Source of the DNA: Gemmatimonadota bacterium
Lineage (GTDB): Bacteria > Gemmatimonadota > Gemmatimonadetes > Gemmatimonadales > GWC2-71-9
Length of the DNA stretch: 48,195 bases
NCBI GenBank assembly: GCA_003223395.1
Contig: QHUZ01000048.1
Span: 1 to 48,195, forward strand
Reading direction: 5' to 3'
Every line of letters begins with the position of its first letter. The stretch's first letter is position 1. The position numbers were made by a program, and so were the translations under genes. The notes under the pieces are model-generated. The model was not told the origin of the DNA and did not search any database. It was given only the letters and a program-made list of their open reading frames with translations. This document shows, in pieces, positions 33,779 to 42,046 of this stretch.

Positions 33779-34551
33779 GCCATCCAAATTTCGAAGCTCA
33801 GCTCGACGCCTATCTGGATGGCGAGCTCACCGCGGGCGACGTGCGCACGCTCGAGACGCACCTCGCCCAGTGCGTCGAGTGCACGCGGTTCCGCGACCGG
33901 CGGCTCGAGCTCCGGGCGGCGATCGTCGCAGGCATCCCGACATTCCAAGCACCGCCGGCCTTGCGCGACCGGATCCGTGCCGCGGCGCGGACGGGGAGCG
34001 CACTGGAGACCAAGCGCGCGCCGCGGCGCTTCACCATGCGCACGCTGTGGCGCCCGCTCGCCCTGGCCGCGTCACTCGCCGTCGTCGCAATAGGCGGTTG
34101 GAGCCTCGCGCTGCAACACGTCGCCGGTGAGGCGCTGGCCGACAACGTGCTCGCAAGCCACGTCCGTTCCCTGATGCCGGGCCACCTCACCGACGTGCTT
34201 TCGTCTGATCAGCACACCGTGAAGCCTTGGTTCAACGGCCGGCTCGACTACTCGCCGTCGGTCTACGACTTCGCCGGGCGCGGCTATCCGCTGCTGGGAG
34301 GCCGGCTGGACTACGTCGGGGGACGACCGGTGGCCGCACTCGTGTATGGGCGGCGTCAACACGTGATCAACGTGTTCGTGTGGCCCGCGACCAGCGGACC
34401 GACGGACGGCTCCAACAAGCGAGACCGCCAGGGCTACCACATGCTCCACTGGACGACACCGGATTACACCTACTGGGTGGTCTCCGACCTCGGCCTCGCA
34501 GAGCTGCAGGATTTCGCGCAACTGCTGCGACAGGCGGATTCGATTCGTTGA
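33775..34551 (+). CDS. Membrane-anchored anti-sigma factor with zinc-finger (HxxxCxxC) domain
   Basis: The product is 258 residues, translationally coupled to the sigma gene (GTGA overlap, with a GGAGG just upstream). The N-terminal anti-sigma domain has the zinc motif His29-x3-Cys33-x2-Cys36 (THLAQCVECTRF), typical of ZAS-type factors that respond to redox or envelope signals. One transmembrane helix (about 93-110, LALAASLAVVAIGGWSLAL) separates it from a ~145-residue extracytoplasmic domain containing VYDFAGRGYPLLGGRLDYVGGRPVAALVYGRR split by beta turns. That sensor resembles the periplasmic part of other ECF anti-sigma factors. It would hold the sigma factor inactive until the signal is met; the rhomboid protease across the divergent promoter could be the releasing enzyme (inference). 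Confidence 0.9.
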   Translation: MSHPNFEAQLDAYLDGELTAGDVRTLETHLAQCVECTRFRDRRLELRAAIVAGIPTFQAPPALRDRIRAAARTGSALETKRAPRRFTMRTLWRPLALAASLAVVAIGGWSLALQHVAGEALADNVLASHVRSLMPGHLTDVLSSDQHTVKPWFNGRLDYSPSVYDFAGRGYPLLGGRLDYVGGRPVAALVYGRRQHVINVFVWPATSGPTDGSNKRDRQGYHMLHWTTPDYTYWVVSDLGLAELQDFAQLLRQADSIR

Positions 34552-34661
34552 CTATCTCATGCCATAACCACGCGCCATGGCCACTGCGCGCGCTGCAGCA
34601 CGGCCTGCAGACCGATGGCCAGGGCGAGCAGATGCAGTGCGGCGAGGACACCACGCAGCAT
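34552..34661 (-). pseudogene. Remnant of a DUF2214-like membrane protein
   Basis: On the minus strand an ATG at 34661, with GGGAG seven bases upstream, encodes MLRGVLAALHLLALAIGL and then QAVLQRA, which resembles the first helix of DUF2214 membrane proteins. In another frame the sequence just before the stop at 34552 reads AVAMARGYGMR, resembling the DUF2214 C-terminus (..MARGxG). The ~120 residues expected in between are missing. The gene lies 33 bases after the creatininase-like gene on the same strand. As it stands the first frame encodes a 34-residue peptide ending at 34557. The family assignment is from memory of short motifs and is tentative. Confidence 0.4.
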
Positions 34662-34694
34662 GAGAGGCTCCCGGGTGATAGGGCCACTCGCTGG

Positions 34695-35582
34695 CTACTG
34701 CGGCGTCTCCAGCGGATGCTTGCTCTGCTCGTAGAACTGATTCTGCAACCGCAGGCTCTCCTGGTCCGCTTTGACCGCCTTGATTGCCTGGACGATGGTG
34801 TTGATCCACGTCTTTGCCTCGAAATCGCCCAGCTCGCGCGATGCGACCGCGCCGTCGCCCGCGTAGTGATTCGGAAAACGCGCGTACCACCAAATACCGG
34901 TGTAGAGACCCTCGGGCAGCGCCTTGAGCCGCCCCTGATCCGCTCCCGATTCCAGCTTCGCGCGATCGAGATGCACCAGATCGGGCCGCGCGATCATGCT
35001 GACCGACGTTTCGCTCTCGCCCGCGTGCATGTCCGTCGATCGGTCGGACTTATGCTGCGGCTCACCCGGGGCGCTGCGTGCGATGCTCTGCACGTAGACC
35101 ACATAGTCGTGCGGCGACTCCAGCTGTGACTGCGCGAAGTACGGCAGCAGGCTGTTGTTGCCGCCGTGCCCGTTCACGATGATGATCTTTTTGCAGCCGT
35201 TCCGCGCCATCTCATCGGTCGTTTCCTGCAACAATTGGAGCTGCAGACCCCGGCTGTACGCCACCGTGCCGGGTTCGTGCTTTGCTTCGAAGATTTGACC
35301 GAAGTAGTACTCGGGAAACACGACGGAATATTCCTGCTGCGCCGCATTGAGGGCAACGTAGCGCACGTTGAGCAGATCGTTGCCGAGAGGCAGGTGCGCT
35401 CCGTGCTTCTCCATGATGCCGAACGGGAGCAGGCACGTCCCCTGCGCTCGGCCGATGGCGTCGCGGAAGTCAGCCGCCGTCAACTCCTCCCAATGCACCG
35501 AGAGCTTGCTTTGCGGCGGTGACTGCGACCACAGGATCGAGGCGCAGAATAGATTCAAGGCAACCAGGAATGATTTGGACAC
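34695..35582 (-). CDS. Secreted creatininase-family amidohydrolase
   Basis: The product is 295 residues from a GTG preceded by GGAGG; this start yields a clean signal peptide (SKSFLVALNLFCASILWSQ), while an in-frame ATG 13 codons upstream would hide it. The fold signature is complete: LLPFGIMEKHGAHLPLGND with metal ligands Glu58, His60 and Asp69, IIIVNGHGGNN with His139, and HAGESETS with the final acidic ligand. Creatininase relatives hydrolyse cyclic amides (creatinine, and formamide groups in cofactor pathways) using two divalent metals. Export to the periplasm is found in a subgroup of unknown substrate. It is followed by the DUF2214-like remnant. Confidence 0.9.
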   Translation of the reverse strand: MSKSFLVALNLFCASILWSQSPPQSKLSVHWEELTAADFRDAIGRAQGTCLLPFGIMEKHGAHLPLGNDLLNVRYVALNAAQQEYSVVFPEYYFGQIFEAKHEPGTVAYSRGLQLQLLQETTDEMARNGCKKIIIVNGHGGNNSLLPYFAQSQLESPHDYVVYVQSIARSAPGEPQHKSDRSTDMHAGESETSVSMIARPDLVHLDRAKLESGADQGRLKALPEGLYTGIWWYARFPNHYAGDGAVASRELGDFEAKTWINTIVQAIKAVKADQESLRLQNQFYEQSKHPLETPQ

Positions 35583-35645
35583 GGGGCCTCCGAGAGCAAG
35601 ACGTGGAAATGGAAGCGTCAAATCGAATACGTGGCGGGCATTCCT

Positions 35646-37761
35646 TCAAGACGAGGCGGTCGAGCTATCGCTCGGCGCGCGCCGGCTCACGAGCATGTGT
35701 GCCCACGCAATGGCGTAGAGCACTATCGCGAGCAGGTAGAGGAATCGGAATCCGAAGTACATGGAGTTGTACTCGAGCAGCCCACCCGCCATGGCGCCGA
35801 GCAGGTTCGCCGCCATGACGGCGGTGACGGACGCCCGCGCTCCCAGCAGCGTGGAGAACACGATCCCCGAGAAAAACAGTGGTGATGTGAGAAGCGCCGC
35901 GCTGGCGATGCGGCCGGCGGGGGTGGGCGGGAAGCCTCCCGCACGCGCGACGAACCAGCCCACGGCGAGGCTCCCGAGCAGCAGCGCGTAGGCCCCGTGC
36001 GGTCGTCGCAGGTCGAACCGATGCACGGCGGCATTCGCGAGGAAGGCCATGATCAGCACGCCGGCGATCACGAAGCCGATCACCTGCCAGGTATTGCCGA
36101 ACGTCAGCCCCAGCTCCGTGATGGCCTTCGTTTCGACCAGCATGAATCCGGCGGGTCTCCGCGAGGGTCTCGGGGGGCAGGGCGAACGTTCCTTCGTTGT
36201 TCTGCAGAAAGACCACGGCCCCGTCGTACCCGGCGCTCACGACGGCCGGGGCGGCGCCGTCGAAGGCGTGCCGGAGCATCTCGTACATCTTGCGGCCGAT
36301 CGCGTCGGTGAGGGCCGAGAACGACACGACCAGAAGACCCCCGGGCTTGAGTCGGGCACGCGCCTCCCGGAACCCTTCGACTGTATACACGAACGAGTCG
36401 AGGCGAACGCTCGACGCGTGGCTCAGCAACGTGTGGGAGTCGAGCAGTCCGTAGACGATCAGGTTGTACGTGCGATCGGTGGTCCGCAGATACGAGCGGG
36501 CGTCGTTGGCGATGGGAAGCACGCGAGCGTTCGTGTAGGGCCGTTCGGGATGATTGGCGCGTCCCGCCCACAGGATGGCCGGGTCAATCTCGATCGCGTC
36601 GATGTGGGCGGCGCCGCCGCGGAGCGCCGCGGCCACGTCGTTGCCCGCTCCGGCCCCCACCACCGCGACATCGGCGGGGGCGGGGAGAACGCGATACGGC
36701 AGGTCGTAGTAGTCGCGCACCTGCCTGCGGCGCGGGTCGTCGGCCGCCCGTGGAGACGAGAGGTCGTGCACCCGCTGGTAGTAGTGGCCCGCCGCGCGGA
36801 TTACCATGAGCCCGGCGTCGCTATAGCCCAGCTCGAGCAGTTGGTAGGGCGAGTAGATCCGCTGCCACGACTGTTGCACCGGCCAGGCCAGGATCACCAC
36901 CGCGGTGATGGCCGCCGCGAACCCGGCGAGCAGCGTCGCGGGCCGGGGCACGACGAACAGAAGCAGCGCCAGGAACGCCACCCCGTACCACACCACGGGC
37001 GACGTCCACAGCGCGCCGGCTAGCAGGGTCAGCAGCACACCGGCGAGGCTTCCCAGCAGATTGAGACCGTACGCCCGCAGTCGCGGACGACGCGTCATGA
37101 GCCGGCCGCACAGCTGGCCGACGGGGACGAACGCCAGGGCCGTCAGGAGGAAGACGAGGCAGAGGAAGAAGTACACGGCGAACCACTGCGCCAGAGTGCG
37201 CGCGGTGCGCGCGCCCATGCTCAGTTGCTCGAGGAAGGGGATCGCCGTGACGCTCTCGAGTTGCCACGGCTCCAAGCCGAACCGGAGTCCGATCAACACG
37301 CCGAACTGCCACGCGAGCAGCGGGACGACGAGCGCGAGGCAGATGCGGTCGCGAGTCGCGAGCGCGTACCCCAGGCCGAGGCCGGCGAAGCACGCGAGGA
37401 GTCCGAAGTTCTTGTAGAAGGAGAAGAACTCGAACACCGTCCCCTGCCAACGGATCACAGCGAGCTCGAGGAACAGACTCAGGCCCGCCGCGCCCGCGAT
37501 GGCGAGATCCAGATAGGGAAGCGGCAGCGCGTCGAGGAACGCGGCTTGATCCCGCGCATTGGCATCGAGCGCCGGCGCGAAGCGCCGCAACAGTAGGTGG
37601 AACAGCCAGGTGGCCCCCAGTACGACGGCCACCGTGACCGCGGTGGATCCGAGCGGGACGCTCTGCCGGCGATGGAGGAGGGATGCTACGGTGATCACCG
37701 TGGGAGCGAGGCCGCTCGCCGCCACGGCGATGGTCGAACAGCGCAGGAAGGCCCGGGTCAC
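35646..37761 (-). pseudogene. Spermidine-synthase-like membrane methyltransferase, frame disrupted
   Basis: From a GTG at 37761 the first frame encodes about eight transmembrane helices and then a Rossmann-type SAM-binding domain (about 355-530: DVAVVGAGAGNDVAAAL, IDAIEIDPAILW, YNLIVYGLLDSHTLLS, RLKPGGLLVVSFSAL). After ...LPPETLAETRR, near 36140-36146, the frame is lost. Another frame continues with MLVETKAITELGLTFGNTW and further transmembrane helices to the stop at 35646, the normal C-terminal block of this family. The stretch that usually links them (a DDWPFLY-like motif and one or two helices) is absent, suggesting an internal deletion. The long antisense-like tail after the junction in the first frame has no coding character. 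Intact relatives are membrane proteins with a polyamine-synthase-like domain of unknown substrate. Confidence 0.75.
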
Positions 37762-37764
37762 GGA

Positions 37765-37781
37765 AGGCCAAATAGTGGCCT
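37765..37781. repeat. Short inverted repeat at the start of the spermidine-synthase-like gene
   Basis: AGGCCA-AATAG-TGGCCT lies four bases upstream of the GTG start (minus strand) and 50 bases after the lipoprotein stop at 37831. It could form a weak hairpin covering the translation start. No T tract follows. Confidence 0.4.
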
Positions 37782-37830
37782 GGTGACGATTATGTCCAGG
37801 TCAACAGTTTGATCGCAAGGCGTCCAGGAC

Positions 37831-38475
37831 TTACGGTCTCACGGTGACGACCGCTGTGCCGCTGCGACCCTCGCTGGTCGCGATAACCGTCGTGGTGCCC
37901 GCCGCTATCGCGTGGACAAAGCCCTGGCCAGCAATCGTTACCACCGTGGAGTCACTCAAGGACCAGGTAATCGCCCGCCCGAAGAGCGCGCTACCAGTCG
38001 AGTCGGTCAGCGTTGTGCTGAAGCGCGTGGTGTCACCGAGGACGAGGCTGACGCTGGCGGGTGTGACTGCGACCGTATGTACCGGTACCGGCGTTGCCGT
38101 GACGGAGATGTGGGCGGTGTCCGCGGGTACGCCGATGGCTGTGGTGACAACGAGCAGATAGTCGCCGGGCTGCGCGGGCGACGAATACGTAATGTGGAGG
38201 ACGCCGCCGAAGTTGCCATTGTTGATGATGCTCCCACCGGTCGTGGACCACTGCAGCAACCCCGTCCCATCGCCGTGTCCCGTGCTGACGGCGATGGTGA
38301 GCGGCGCAGCCTGGAATGGCACGAGCGAGAGGCGGGCGGGAGCGACCTGGATGCCGTCGACACGAACCACGACGGGTGAGCCCGGGATCTTACAGCCGAC
38401 GACCAGCATTCCGGCGGCCACCGCACCAACCTTTATCCGCGCGAGTCGTCGCGACAGCTTGAACCTGAAGTTCAT
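37831..38475 (-). CDS. Lipoprotein with bacterial Ig-like (BIG_2-type) domain
   Basis: The product is 214 residues. The start is the ATG preceded by GGGGAGGA; upstream in-frame codons run through a riboswitch-like leader and are not coding. The signal sequence ends in a lipobox (LVVGC, Cys about 29). A first beta-sandwich (about 40-125, VAPARLSLVPFQAAPLTIAV ... PGDYLLVVTTAIG) is followed by a typical BIG_2 domain (about 130-214: VAVTPASVSLVLGDTTRFS, ITWSLSDSTVVTI, GFVHAIAAGTTTVIATSEG). Such proteins are surface adhesion or matrix components. The leader resembles a cyclic-dinucleotide riboswitch, which is a fitting regulator for a surface protein. Confidence 0.82.
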   Translation of the reverse strand: MNFRFKLSRRLARIKVGAVAAGMLVVGCKIPGSPVVVRVDGIQVAPARLSLVPFQAAPLTIAVSTGHGDGTGLLQWSTTGGSIINNGNFGGVLHITYSSPAQPGDYLLVVTTAIGVPADTAHISVTATPVPVHTVAVTPASVSLVLGDTTRFSTTLTDSTGSALFGRAITWSLSDSTVVTIAGQGFVHAIAAGTTTVIATSEGRSGTAVVTVRP

Positions 38476-38493
38476 CGTCTGTCCTCCCCTAAC

Positions 38494-38529
38494 AAAAAAG
38501 GCCGCCGGCGTGGTGAAGCGCTGGCGGCC
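38494..38529 (-). terminator. Leader terminator upstream of the Ig-like lipoprotein
   Basis: On the minus strand GGCCGCC (38529-38523) pairs with GGCGGCC (38506-38500); an inner GCG/CGC extends the stem after one mismatch, with loop CTTCACCA, and TTTTTTG follows. It sits 19 bases before the lipoprotein start, so it acts inside the leader as an expression platform rather than at a gene end. Confidence 0.75.
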
Positions 38530-38612
38530 CGGCGAGCAAGGCGGTTGACCCACCGTAGCCCCGTGGCTCTGCGTCGCCGCCTTTCGACGGCTTTGCTCTG
38601 AGCAGCACCGGC
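38521..38612 (-). promoter_or_regulatory. GEMM-I-like cyclic dinucleotide riboswitch
   Basis: Minus-strand landmarks match the GEMM-I (c-di-GMP-I) aptamer: CAGAGCAAAG (38600-38591); a 6-bp helix GCCGTC/GGCGGC closed by a GAAA tetraloop (38585-38582); GACGCAGAGCCACGGGGCTA (38575-38556), equivalent to the invariant GACGCAAAGCC..GGxCTA; and a downstream GCCGGG. Relative to the Vibrio Vc2 RNA, the base equivalent to G20 is A (38597) and A47 is kept (38570). A second hairpin CGGT-GGGTCA-ACCG forms the other arm. The 3' end of the aptamer (CAGC around 38522) overlaps the 5' arm of the terminator, so ligand binding could prevent termination (an ON switch, inferred). Confidence 0.65.
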
Positions 38613-38690
38613 GAACATGGGAAAACCGCCGAGCGCCGGTCGTGACCGGGGTCACACGCGTGCGGGGAAGGCTGTAATCTTGAGGGTCCT

Positions 38691-39890
38691 GTGACCGCTA
38701 CGGCCCGCGATCAGAACGCCACCGTCGCCGCCGGCTTCCTCGGCTGGATGCTCGACGCATTCGATTTCTTCCTGGTCGTGATGACGTTGACGGCCATCGC
38801 GAAGGATTTCGGCAAGTCGGACGCCGCGATCGCGCTCTCGATCACGTTCACGCTCGCATTCCGACCCGTCGGCGCATTCATCTTCGGCCTGCTCGCCGAT
38901 CGCTACGGCCGCAGGATCCCGCTGATGGTGGATCTGGTGTTCTATTCGGTGATCGAGGTGCTGTCGGGCCTCGCGCCGAACTACACCACCTTTCTCATCC
39001 TGCGCGCCTTGTTCGGGATCGGCATGGGGGCGGAATGGGGCGTGGGCGCGTCGCTCGTCATGGAGAAGGTGCCGCCGCGCTTGCGTGGCGTCATGTCGGG
39101 TCTGCTCCAGCAGGGTTACGCGGCCGGCTACCTCCTCGCGGCGCTGTGTTACCTGCTCGTCTTCCCCCACTGGGGCTGGCGGCCGCTGTTCTTCATCGGC
39201 GGCCTGCCGGCGCTGCTCGCGCTCTTCGTGCGCGCTCGCGTGACAGAGTCCGATGTCTGGCGCGAGACGCGTCACGAGAACTGGGCGCACCTGGGACGGG
39301 CGATCGCGAAGAACTGGAAGCTCTTCCTATATCTCGTGGGCCTGATGGCGCTGATGAACATGGTCTCGCACGGCACGCAGGACATGTATCCTACGTTTCT
39401 CGAGCGCGATTGGGGTTGGGGGCCCACGGCCCGCGCCGCGCTGACGGCGTTCTCGCAGGTTGGCGCACTCGCCGGCGGCGTGCTGTGCGGTCTCTATTCC
39501 GATCGACTGGGCCGGCGGCGCACGATCGGCCTCGCGCTCGCGGGCGCGCTGCTCGCGATCCCGATCTGGGCATTCGCACCCGCGACGCCGCTGCTCGTGC
39601 TCGGCGCGTTCGTGATGCAGTTCTTCGTCCAGGGCGCCTGGGGAGTGATTCCGGCGCACATCAACGAGCTGTCGCCGGACGGCGTGCGCGGCTTCCTGCC
39701 GGGCTTCGGATATCAGTGTGGCGTGGCGGTCGCCAGCCAAATCCCTCACGTCCAGGCGCTGTTCGCTGCGCACACGACCTACGCGCAGACCATGGCATTC
39801 TCGGCGGCGCTGGTGTTCATCGTGTGCGCGGTGGTGGCGCTGCTGGGACCGGAGCGCCGGGGGGTGACGTTCGGGCGGCGCGTCGCTTGA
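38691..39890 (+). CDS. MFS transporter, metabolite:H+ symporter-like
   Basis: The product is 399 residues with a GTG start and twelve transmembrane helices. Family signs are GWMLDAFDFFLVVMTLTAI in helix 1, the loop 2-3 motif GLLADRYGRRIPLM, GIGMGAEWGVGASLVMEKVPPRLRG in helices 4-5 with its loop, and GLYSDRLGRRRTIGLALAG between helices 8 and 9. These match the sialate/aromatic-acid symporter branch (NanT-like). It is transcribed divergently from the riboswitch-controlled lipoprotein. A 14-bp inverted repeat GTGACC-GG-GGTCAC (38642-38655) lies 36 bases upstream of the start and could be an operator. Substrate unknown. Confidence 0.92.
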   Translation: MTATARDQNATVAAGFLGWMLDAFDFFLVVMTLTAIAKDFGKSDAAIALSITFTLAFRPVGAFIFGLLADRYGRRIPLMVDLVFYSVIEVLSGLAPNYTTFLILRALFGIGMGAEWGVGASLVMEKVPPRLRGVMSGLLQQGYAAGYLLAALCYLLVFPHWGWRPLFFIGGLPALLALFVRARVTESDVWRETRHENWAHLGRAIAKNWKLFLYLVGLMALMNMVSHGTQDMYPTFLERDWGWGPTARAALTAFSQVGALAGGVLCGLYSDRLGRRRTIGLALAGALLAIPIWAFAPATPLLVLGAFVMQFFVQGAWGVIPAHINELSPDGVRGFLPGFGYQCGVAVASQIPHVQALFAAHTTYAQTMAFSAALVFIVCAVVALLGPERRGVTFGRRVA

Positions 39891-40041
39891 CGACGAGACC
39901 CCGGCTCGCCATCGTTCCGACGCGCTCGGGGCGCACGCGGGTCCGCGCGAAGGACTGAGTCCACCCTACCGATCGAATCATTGCTCGGTTGTCTCCCTGC
40001 TGGCCGGCTTGCGGACCGCCGGCGTTCAGCATGGAGGCTTT

Positions 40042-41535
40042 ATGGCTGCCAAGCAGCTCCCCCCACGTCCAAATCTCGACCAGCTCAAACGCCAGGCGAA
40101 GGAGCTTCTCCAGGCGGGCAAGGCGCATGCCCTGCACGATGCGCAAACCATGATCGCACGCGAGTACGGTTTCCCCTCCTGGAACGCGTTGCACGACCAC
40201 GTCGAAGCGGTCACGCTCGAGTTCGACGCCGCGCTGAACGAGTTCCTCGAAGCGGCGACGGACGGCCGCCACGATCGCGCCGAGCGGATGCTCGCACTGT
40301 ACCCGAGGATCGCGAACGCGAATTTCCACACGACGCTGGTCTTGGGCGACGCATCCGGCGTGGATGCTCGGCTGGAGAAGGATCCGTCACTCGCCACGAA
40401 GCCGGGTGGGCCGCGTGGCTGGGAGCCGATCCACTACGTCTGCTACACGTCGATGGCACACGATTCGCCGGTGCGCGCCACGGGGCTCGCCGCGATCGCT
40501 CGGCGGCTCATTGCCAGCGGCGCCGATCCGAACACGCGGTTTCCGTGGCAGCATCACAACGTGCGCCGGCCGGTGCTGTGGGGAGCGTCGCGCGTCGCGG
40601 AGTCGCTGCCGCTCGTCGCAGCGCTGCTCGATGCCGGAGCCGATCCCAACGACGGTGTCACACTCCCCCTCGCCGCCAGCGCCGGCGACATCCCGGTACT
40701 GGAGGCGTTGCGCGCCCGCGGCGCCAACGTCGATCAGGCGTGGGCCACCGACGGGGCGACGTCGCTGTACGCGATTCTCCATTGGAGCCGCATCCCCGAG
40801 GGGGTGATGTGGTTGCTCGAGCACGGCGCCGACCCGAACGCGGTGTTCGCGGAGAACGGCGAGACGCCGCTACACGTGGCGGCGCGGGCGTGGGATGTTC
40901 CGCTCGTCGAGGCGATGGTGGCGCGAGGGGCGGACATCGAGCGCAGGCGGGCCGACGAGCGGACGCCCTACGCCGTCGCCGAGCTGAACGGGAATCGCGC
41001 GGTGGCAGACTGGCTGGTCGCGCACGGCGCGTCGCCGGAGCTGGCGGAGGTCGACCGGCTCGTCGCGGCGTGCAGTCGCGCCGATCGCGCCGCGGCGGAG
41101 GCGCTGCTCGCCAAAAACCCCGGCTTGCGGAATGAGATCACTGACGACCACTACATCGCGTTTCATCAGGCGGCCGAGCGCGGGGACGTGCGGGCGCTCG
41201 AGGTGATGCTGGCGTGCGGGTTCGACCCGAACCGTCCCGACGCGGGGATTGGCAAGACGGCGCTGCATACGGCGGCGATGGAGGGGTGGCCGGACGCGGT
41301 TGGGGTTCTCCTCGCGCACGGCGCGTCGGTGCACGTGCGCGATCGGGAGTTCAAGGGGCAGCCACTGGTCTGGGCCGCGGAGGGATCGCGCCAGGGGCGG
41401 GAGGGGCGCGATTTCGCGGCGGTGGGACACCTGCTGCTGGACGCGGGCTCGCCCGTGGCATGGGAGACCGGGGCCGAGCCGGCGGAGGGGATTCTCGAGA
41501 TCGTCGCGGCGTGGCGGCGCGGGGGGGCCACCTGA
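40042..41535 (+). CDS. Ankyrin-repeat protein with an N-terminal RPNLxQ module, second copy
   Basis: The product is 497 residues; the ATG with GGAGG (40033-40037) upstream was chosen over an earlier in-frame ATG. The first ~60 residues contain LPPRPNLDQLKRQAKELL and IAREYGFPSWNALHDHV, matching the N-terminal blocks of the protein at 13716 without the ~50-residue spacer seen there. At least nine ankyrin-type units follow (IARRLIASGADPNTRFP, LVAALLDAGADPNDGVTL, VMWLLEHGADPNAVFAENGE, ADWLVAHGASPELAE, VLLAHGASVHVRDREFKG). No signal peptide or catalytic motif is seen. The 150-base gap before it holds no recognisable element. Likely a cytoplasmic protein-binding scaffold; partner unknown. Confidence 0.9.
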   Translation: MAAKQLPPRPNLDQLKRQAKELLQAGKAHALHDAQTMIAREYGFPSWNALHDHVEAVTLEFDAALNEFLEAATDGRHDRAERMLALYPRIANANFHTTLVLGDASGVDARLEKDPSLATKPGGPRGWEPIHYVCYTSMAHDSPVRATGLAAIARRLIASGADPNTRFPWQHHNVRRPVLWGASRVAESLPLVAALLDAGADPNDGVTLPLAASAGDIPVLEALRARGANVDQAWATDGATSLYAILHWSRIPEGVMWLLEHGADPNAVFAENGETPLHVAARAWDVPLVEAMVARGADIERRRADERTPYAVAELNGNRAVADWLVAHGASPELAEVDRLVAACSRADRAAAEALLAKNPGLRNEITDDHYIAFHQAAERGDVRALEVMLACGFDPNRPDAGIGKTALHTAAMEGWPDAVGVLLAHGASVHVRDREFKGQPLVWAAEGSRQGREGRDFAAVGHLLLDAGSPVAWETGAEPAEGILEIVAAWRRGGAT

Positions 41536-41594
41536 TCGGGTCGTGTTCGGGCGGGGGCTCTAGCGTGATGGCGGCGCGGTCATGTTGGGACCCC

Positions 41595-41969
41595 CTACTT
41601 CCTTAAATAGCTGTCGGTCTTTTTGAGCCAGTCCTCGCGCGGCGGGTAGAAGATGTCCACGTCGAGCGTGTCCTCGAGCGCGTGGGCCGCGTGGGGCACG
41701 TTGCCCGGCAAATGGAGCACCTCTCCCGCACGCACCACGATTTCCTCGCGGTCGTCGTCACCCACAAAGAATTGGAGCGCACCTTCCAGGATGTAGGTGA
41801 GCTGCTCGTTCATGTGCGAGTGCTTCGGGACGACGCAGCCCTTCTTCAGGTACACGTGCGCGAGCATCAGCTGGTCACCGGTGATCAGGCGACGCGACAG
41901 CTTCTCGTGCAGCTCCTCGCGGGGCATATCGTCCCAGCGATACCACGTGGCGGCTCGTTTGGCGCTCAC
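41595..41969 (-). CDS. Small cupin-domain protein
   Basis: The product is 124 residues from a GTG with GGAGA six bases upstream; an in-frame ATG at 42029 would add 20 residues of low coding character. The single cupin barrel has WYRWDDMPREELHEKLSRR, KKGCVVPKHSHMNEQLTYILEG with metal ligands His-x-His...Glu (cupin motif 1), and GEVLHLPGNVPHAAHALED with the third His (motif 2). It ends DIFYPPREDWLKKTDSYL. Small cupins of this type are dioxygenase- or isomerase-like or sugar-binding; substrate unknown. The next minus-strand gene upstream is a Uma2 nuclease. Confidence 0.9.
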   Translation of the reverse strand: MSAKRAATWYRWDDMPREELHEKLSRRLITGDQLMLAHVYLKKGCVVPKHSHMNEQLTYILEGALQFFVGDDDREEIVVRAGEVLHLPGNVPHAAHALEDTLDVDIFYPPREDWLKKTDSYLRK

Positions 41970-42046
41970 GACGGTTCTCCCCGTTGGGGTCGTCAGAGAC
42001 TTGGGTGAAAAACGGCCTATGGCCTCCATTATCTGTGGTCGAAGTT

